The notes beneath the pieces were generated by a model. The model did not search any database and was not told the origin of the DNA. It saw only the letters and a program-made list of their open reading frames with translations. A DNA stretch of 10,785 nucleotides from Beroe ovata (Eukaryota > Ctenophora > Nuda > Beroida > Beroidae), in contig CAMPET010000353.1 of assembly GCA_946803715.1 (NCBI GenBank), positions 1 to 10,785 on the forward strand, given 5' to 3'. Within the stretch, counting starts at the first letter, position 1, and every line of letters begins with the position of its first letter. This document shows positions 6,889 through 10,785 of this stretch, piece after piece. Position numbers and translations under genes: made by a program.

Positions 6889-8869
6889 TCACCACTCATC
6901 GTCATCTTTCTCTGCTGACCTATCCCTCATCAATTTGATGTCTTGAGACTTGTTGACTTTCTTAACAGAGGGCGCTTTGCGTGCCTCCTCCATTACCTCA
7001 GGTAGAATCGAATCCACAATGTGTACATCGTCAATACCGTCCGAGTAAAGAGCTACACGTTCCTTGAAGTGCTCTGAAAACAAAGATAGTGACAGTGAAA
7101 CAATTAGAATGTATAGTGTGTAAAACAATTATATTGTATAGTATATACGGTTTGAGTGTACTTTAATTGTGTTTTGACAGTGAATCATGGTTGTTTACAT
7201 AGAGCATCATGTACAGTGTACACAATGTTAAATGACACATCAATCTTACCCTCTGGATTGATGTATAGCGTCTCATCAGGCACATCAAACAGTACGTTAG
7301 ACCCGGCTATACCCTTGTACGTCCGCTGACAATCCTCTAGCCAGATCTGAGCGCCTTCCTTCGACATTTCCTTGAACGGAGACATAAACACTCCCAGAGG
7401 TGCACCTGTGAAGAACAGGCGTGAATGTGAATCGTCGAATTTTAGGTATTTGCAAAGGTTGAATAGCAAGTAATTCGGCTGAAGAAGAGACTAATTTGAC
7501 ATGATCTCAGGTTACGATAAAACAACAAACCTTCGAACTCATCCCCTCGCTCTTCTCTCCTCAACACCCAATACCATCTCTGAACCCTCCCCACCCAGAT
7601 AGAATGGGGTCCCGTCAACTTCATATTATCATCCGGAACTTGGAGTCGAGCCAAATCTTCCTGCGTACGTGACATGATCGCATGACCGACGTACTCGCCG
7701 AACGTGTTCATGAACGGTCGTATCGTGCACCGCTGATCCATCGTCCTTTCGGCGATATACTCCGCCATTTCCTCGTGTTTTGCCGCCAACTCCGCAAAGT
7801 TATACGTCCCGTCTGGGAGCGGGTATGGATTGTGTTTCCTGAACACGTGGTGAAACCACGCCCACCTCCTCACGTACATGGTGAGCTGGTGTCTCTCGCC
7901 AAATACCCGCACAACATTACGATAGAGTTTGTACGTGGGTTTTACACGGCGGGTTTGCCCGATGTGGACCAGATCCCGCGCAGTTCTATAACCCGCACTG
8001 GGTTTAGGGAGGAAGGAGGAAATGAGCCCGGATGTCTGGTACATGTAGGGCGGGAAACACTCGAATAACATCTCGTACAGCTCCACGTTGTCGATAATGT
8101 CAAACTCGTACATTCGCAGGATACACCAGTTGACAAACTGGGCATGGTCCGTTTTGAGGCGAGGTTGTTTGTCTTTGTACAGTTCGATAGCTGCTTTCAG
8201 GGCAGCGATCTGAGGGGGGGGGGCAGTCGATGAGAGAGGGGATTAGCAATTGAAGAGGATGATGTGATTGGGAGAAAATCTCCACCTTACCTTCTTTTCA
8301 TTTTCAGTAGATCCATCGTCATCAGTGAGTGTAATCTTGAACTGATCATTGTAGATTCTATCATCAAACATTGTCAATCCCCTGTGCGAGAGGATTGTTG
8401 TATATATTGTTGTATTGTAGGATTGGTTGTATCATTAAATTTTCATAACAAGTATGTTGTGTACATGGTACACTGTGTTTTCTTTTCTCATCACAATTGG
8501 AATCAGAACACTGCCAAATTTCATACAATTGTACAATGCTCAATGTACACAAACTTGTTTTCAGCTTTATTGTGGAAATCATCTCGAATCTTCTGTTGCC
8601 AGGAGACAAAATCCTCTTGCTGCTCGTGAAAGATGCGGAACTTCTTCGGTTTTTTTCGGGACATGCATCGCTGGGGAGGCCTAACATCTTGTATACCTGT
8701 GTGAGGAAGAGAGGGTGGAATAATCGGGAAGGAAAGGGGAATCGGAATGCGAGATTTCAGCTAACTTAGTTCAATACCTACGGAAAAGGGATTCGTTATG
8801 AAACTCACACTTGTTGAAGGCAACTCTGTTACACAGTGACGCTGCTCTACTGCATGACACTCTTATCAT
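6889..8869 (-). CDS. ECSIT: ECSIT, mitochondrial complex I assembly / Toll-pathway signalling factor, complete, 6 exons
   Basis: ECSIT acts in the mitochondrial complex I assembly machinery (with NDUFAF1 and ACAD9 in mammals) and as an adaptor between TRAF6 and MEKK1 in innate signalling. Coding exons on the minus strand are 8869-8809, 8696-8555, 8381-8291, 8209-7531, 7405-7250 and 7073-6889. All are GT-AG and phase-consistent, giving 437 residues against about 431 in human. The first exon (MIRVSCSRAASLCNRVAFNK) looks like a mitochondrial presequence: Arg, Ser and Ala with no acidic residues. The core follows the family: a helical PPR-like region (about 99-224), FGERH (201-205), RKHNPYPLP (222-230, family NPFPVP) and GPHSIWV (298-304, family GPFSLWL) before a Trp/Tyr-rich strand. 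The C-terminal segment GVFMSPFKEMSKEGAQIWLE (329-348) aligns with the mammalian GPVFAMCMAG region. Relative to human, about 45 residues between these last two segments are absent and the N-terminal part is longer. The acidic tail ends KDDDEW. The exon 4 acceptor has a ten-C tract. Exons 1-3 rest on phase and presequence, less on similarity. Confidence 0.88.
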
Positions 8870-9291
8870 GGATATTAGTGATCTTCACAATTATGTTTAT
8901 TGTTTACACGATGATCTATAACAGTAATCCTCACTTATTTTCAGTGATAACAGACATGTTGGATCTAGGAAATTGGGAGGTTATTATTATCGAGTTATTT
9001 AGATAAGTGTAACCTCGTTACATGTGACCAAAACATCCAAGAAGTTAAGCAATAAGCACGTGGGAGACCTCAGCATAATGAAACTCTGATGATAACAATC
9101 CGTAAACTATAGAACAACAAGGAAATCAACGATATAATGACCGGGAAATAACTCAAAACTTTCGTTAATAACCACTCTACGTAACTACAAGAAACAAGTC
9201 AAACGGAACAAACGATAAGATAACTCAATATACTCAACAAATAATCCTGAACAATACACACATACTCCCTAGAGTTCCTACTCCTATGAAC
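8870..9291. other. Intergenic region between the unknown gene's stop and the ECSIT start
   Basis: This 422-base AT-rich gap has no supported exon. It should hold the ECSIT promoter and the 3' end of the upstream minus-strand gene. One structured piece stands out, a 5S-rRNA-like fragment at 9035-9070. A CACGTG E-box is present at 9058-9063. No TATA box could be assigned. Confidence 0.45.
9035..9070 (+). pseudogene. 5S rRNA-like fragment (possible degenerate 5S or SINE3-type remnant)
   Basis: GAAGTTAAGCAA (9041-9052) equals the conserved box A region of animal 5S rRNA, and TGGGAGACC (9061-9069) equals its box C region. Both are in the correct order and on the plus strand. In a normal 5S gene about 25 bases separate them; here only about 8 do, and the flanks do not continue as 5S. 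It is thus at best a deleted remnant or part of a 5S-derived SINE, and the match is short enough to be chance. Confidence 0.3.
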
Positions 9292-9914
9292 TCAACTCTG
9301 AATCTCGGCAATCTTATCGACTACACCACTCAACTGGGGGATATTCCTAAAGATCGCCACATTCTTATCCATCGCAGCGCACAGATCCGCTATCTGTCTA
9401 CTCCGTATCATGAGCATGTACAGTGATTTGAGCAGGAGTTCAACCCTCTCTATCTCACTGTCAGGAGAGGATGGAGTGAGAGTGTTGGAGTCGGGGAGGG
9501 AGAAGATCAGAGCACTTCCCAGCTCCATGACCTGATCCTCCGTCAGTGTGCTTCCCGACAGATTGTACACTATCCTGATCACGTGTTCGATCACGTGACA
9601 GTCAAATGTGAGGAATTGATCACGTGTTCGATCATGTGAAATTCAAATTAAGGGAGGTTGTGTTTAGGTGAGGAAAGAGGGGTGAATTGTGGGGAAGTGG
9701 GTGGGAAATCGCGACACATGATGCTTGTAAACTTTCGATCATGTGAGCATTGCTTCAAATGTGTATGAGCGAGAGAGGTTAGAGGAGTGATTATTGAGCG
9801 GTGAATTGTTTTACCTTGTTATGGTGATGCTGGCATCCACAAGAGTCGACATGACGATCTTGTTTGTGATACAGCTGATTACTTCCGCATCACATCTGTT
9901 ACACTGGTTAAAAC
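9292..9914 (-). CDS. Unidentified helical protein, last two coding exons (3' end of gene)
   Basis: I do not recognise this protein. Two minus-strand exons are supported: 9914-9815 (acceptor CAG at 9917-9915, donor GTAA starting 9814) and 9574-9292 (acceptor CAG at 9577-9575), joined by a split Arg codon and ending in a stop. They encode 126 residues plus a leading partial codon: FNQCNRCDAEVISCITNK, then a Leu/Ile/Val-rich part (IVYNLSGS, ELGSALIFSLPDS), a Ser/Pro-rich loop and two more amphipathic helices (RVELLLKSLYMLMIRSRQI, QLSGVVDKIAEIQ). The helix-loop spacing and NLS-like turn recall armadillo/HEAT repeats at the end of a longer protein, but that is only an impression. The apparent start at 9594 is a GTG inside the intron and is not a real start. 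The 5' part lies beyond the 544-base repeat and probably outside the window. Confidence 0.6.
9576..9657. repeat. 41-bp tandem duplication with CACGTG palindromes, with a third diverged copy at 9734-9769
   Basis: TGATCACGTGTTCGATCA starts at 9576 and again at 9617, a 41-base period, each followed by YGTGA and TCAAAT. A looser third copy is TTCGATCATGTGAG...TTCAAATGTG at 9734-9763. Each of the two main units has a near-palindromic GATCACGTG / CGATCAYGTGA pair; across them there are three CACGTG E-boxes (9580, 9592, 9621). The first unit overlaps the 3' splice site (9577-9575) of the downstream exon on the minus strand. Confidence 0.75.
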
Positions 9915-9931
9915 CTGGAATACAGTGACAT

Positions 9932-10785
9932 ATGTTAGGTTAAAGGCCACCAGGCGAGAAGCTCCTCAAGGAAACGAGATAGGGCCAAAATTCGACCGGG
10001 AATCGATTCAGCGTCCAAAAATACATGGGAATGCGTAGTATTCGCTCAAAAATGGGACAAAAAATTTTCTTCGATTTTCTGATATGAGTATCGATAAAAA
10101 TGAAATGAGTGACTCCACACTTTTATACTACGATTTCGAGGCTCTCAGATGAGAACTTTGCTGGTACAGATGACACTATTTTCCCACCAAATCATCTCTC
10201 CTACTCTCATACTACGAGTATCAATCCTCCTTATGATCATTCGAAGTTCATACTCGCCATGAAGCCACGCCCAAATGACGATTTCTTACCTGTGGGAAGC
10301 AAACACAGCAAAAACGCGAAAATCAATGGGACACACCGAGACCGCAAAAGGGTCAAAAATTATTTTACAGGGGGCATACTAGTAATAGGTGTTCCTGGCC
10401 TATTTTTTGACGTAGAATTCAAATCCGGCGGAATTTTTGAGCTAGCTCTTCGAGAAAATCTTAATTTATTCTCAGATGTTAGGCAAGAAGACACGTGACG
10501 AACAGCTCCTCAAGGAAGCGAGATAGGGCCAAAATTCGACCAAGAATCGATTCAGCGTCCAAAAATACATGGGAATGCGTAGTAATTGCATGAAAATGGG
10601 ACGAAAAAATTTCTTCGATTTTCTGATATGAGTATCGATAAAAATGAAACGAGTGACTTCACACTTTTATACTACGATTTCGAGGGTCTCAAATGAGGAC
10701 TTAACTGGCACTGACGACATTATTTTTCCACCAAATCATCTCTCCTACTCTCACACTACGAGTATCAACCCTCCTTATGATCATT
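9932..10785. repeat. 544-bp direct tandem repeat, two copies, second cut by window edge
   Basis: Copy 1 runs 9932-10475 and copy 2 starts at 10476. From 9961 to 10241 the two align without gaps at an offset of exactly 544 to 10505-10785; by hand count 24 of 281 positions differ (about 91% identity). The first about 30 bases of the unit are more diverged. No terminal inverted repeats, poly(A) tail, tRNA or rRNA match was seen. The unit starts 15 bases beyond the acceptor CAG of the exon at 9914-9815, so it lies in the upstream intron of that gene if the gene extends through it. The array may go on past the right edge. Confidence 0.92.

Noticed and set aside
8214-8223. Run of ten G
   Set aside because: On the minus strand it is the polypyrimidine tract of the ECSIT exon 4 acceptor.
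8364-8769. Minus-strand 107-codon frame with an ATG and plus-strand frames over ECSIT exons 2-3
   Set aside because: The 107-codon frame reads exon 2 out of the ECSIT frame. The phase-consistent three-exon path gives a presequence and correct total length instead.
9594-9594. Start codon for the unknown gene's last exon
   Set aside because: It is a GTG inside the intron; the exon begins at 9574 with a split Arg codon that matches the upstream exon's phase.
10425-10455. Sm-site-like AATTTTTGAG followed by GAGCTAGCTC, suggesting a tandem snRNA or spliced-leader gene in the 544-base unit
   Set aside because: No conserved snRNA core sequence, no leader-exon/donor arrangement and no clear stem structure were found around it.

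Overview
This is nuclear DNA from a eukaryote, almost certainly an animal. Every long gene is split by short GT-AG introns (81 to 240 bases, one of about 2 kb), and exon ends join in phase into proteins that align along their length with animal families. A rhodopsin-type seven-helix receptor is also present. The small introns, short gaps between genes and the divergent receptor suit a compact invertebrate genome, perhaps an early-branching one, but the species cannot be fixed from the sequence alone. There is no operon, bacterial, plasmid or CRISPR signature.

Layout: (1) 1-1102, minus: the first four coding exons of the CAAX protease RCE1, whose 3' part lies beyond the left edge. (2) 1383-6289, minus: a complete five-exon VPS53, a subunit of the GARP/EARP tethering complexes (784 residues deduced). 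(3) 3156-4211, plus: a complete intronless class A GPCR gene of 351 residues, lying wholly inside the 2,047-base second intron of VPS53 on the opposite strand. (4) 6889-8869, minus: a complete six-exon ECSIT gene (437 residues deduced), a mitochondrial complex I assembly and Toll-signalling factor. (5) 9292-9914, minus: the last two coding exons of an unrecognised helix-rich protein. (6) 9932-10785: a 544-base unit in direct tandem repeat, second copy cut by the window edge, immediately upstream of the exons in (5).

Four minus-strand genes therefore run head to tail (unknown, ECSIT, VPS53, RCE1) with gaps of 422, 599 and 280 bases. Their products act in different compartments (mitochondrion, endosome/Golgi, ER), so there is no obvious shared pathway; they look like neighbouring housekeeping genes. 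The less ordinary content is the nested receptor with an altered DRY motif, the tandem duplications that touch or lie near splice sites, the 544-base repeat with an open frame, a 5S-rRNA-like fragment, and acceptor-like sites next to the RCE1 and VPS53 start codons. I found no convincing new biological system.
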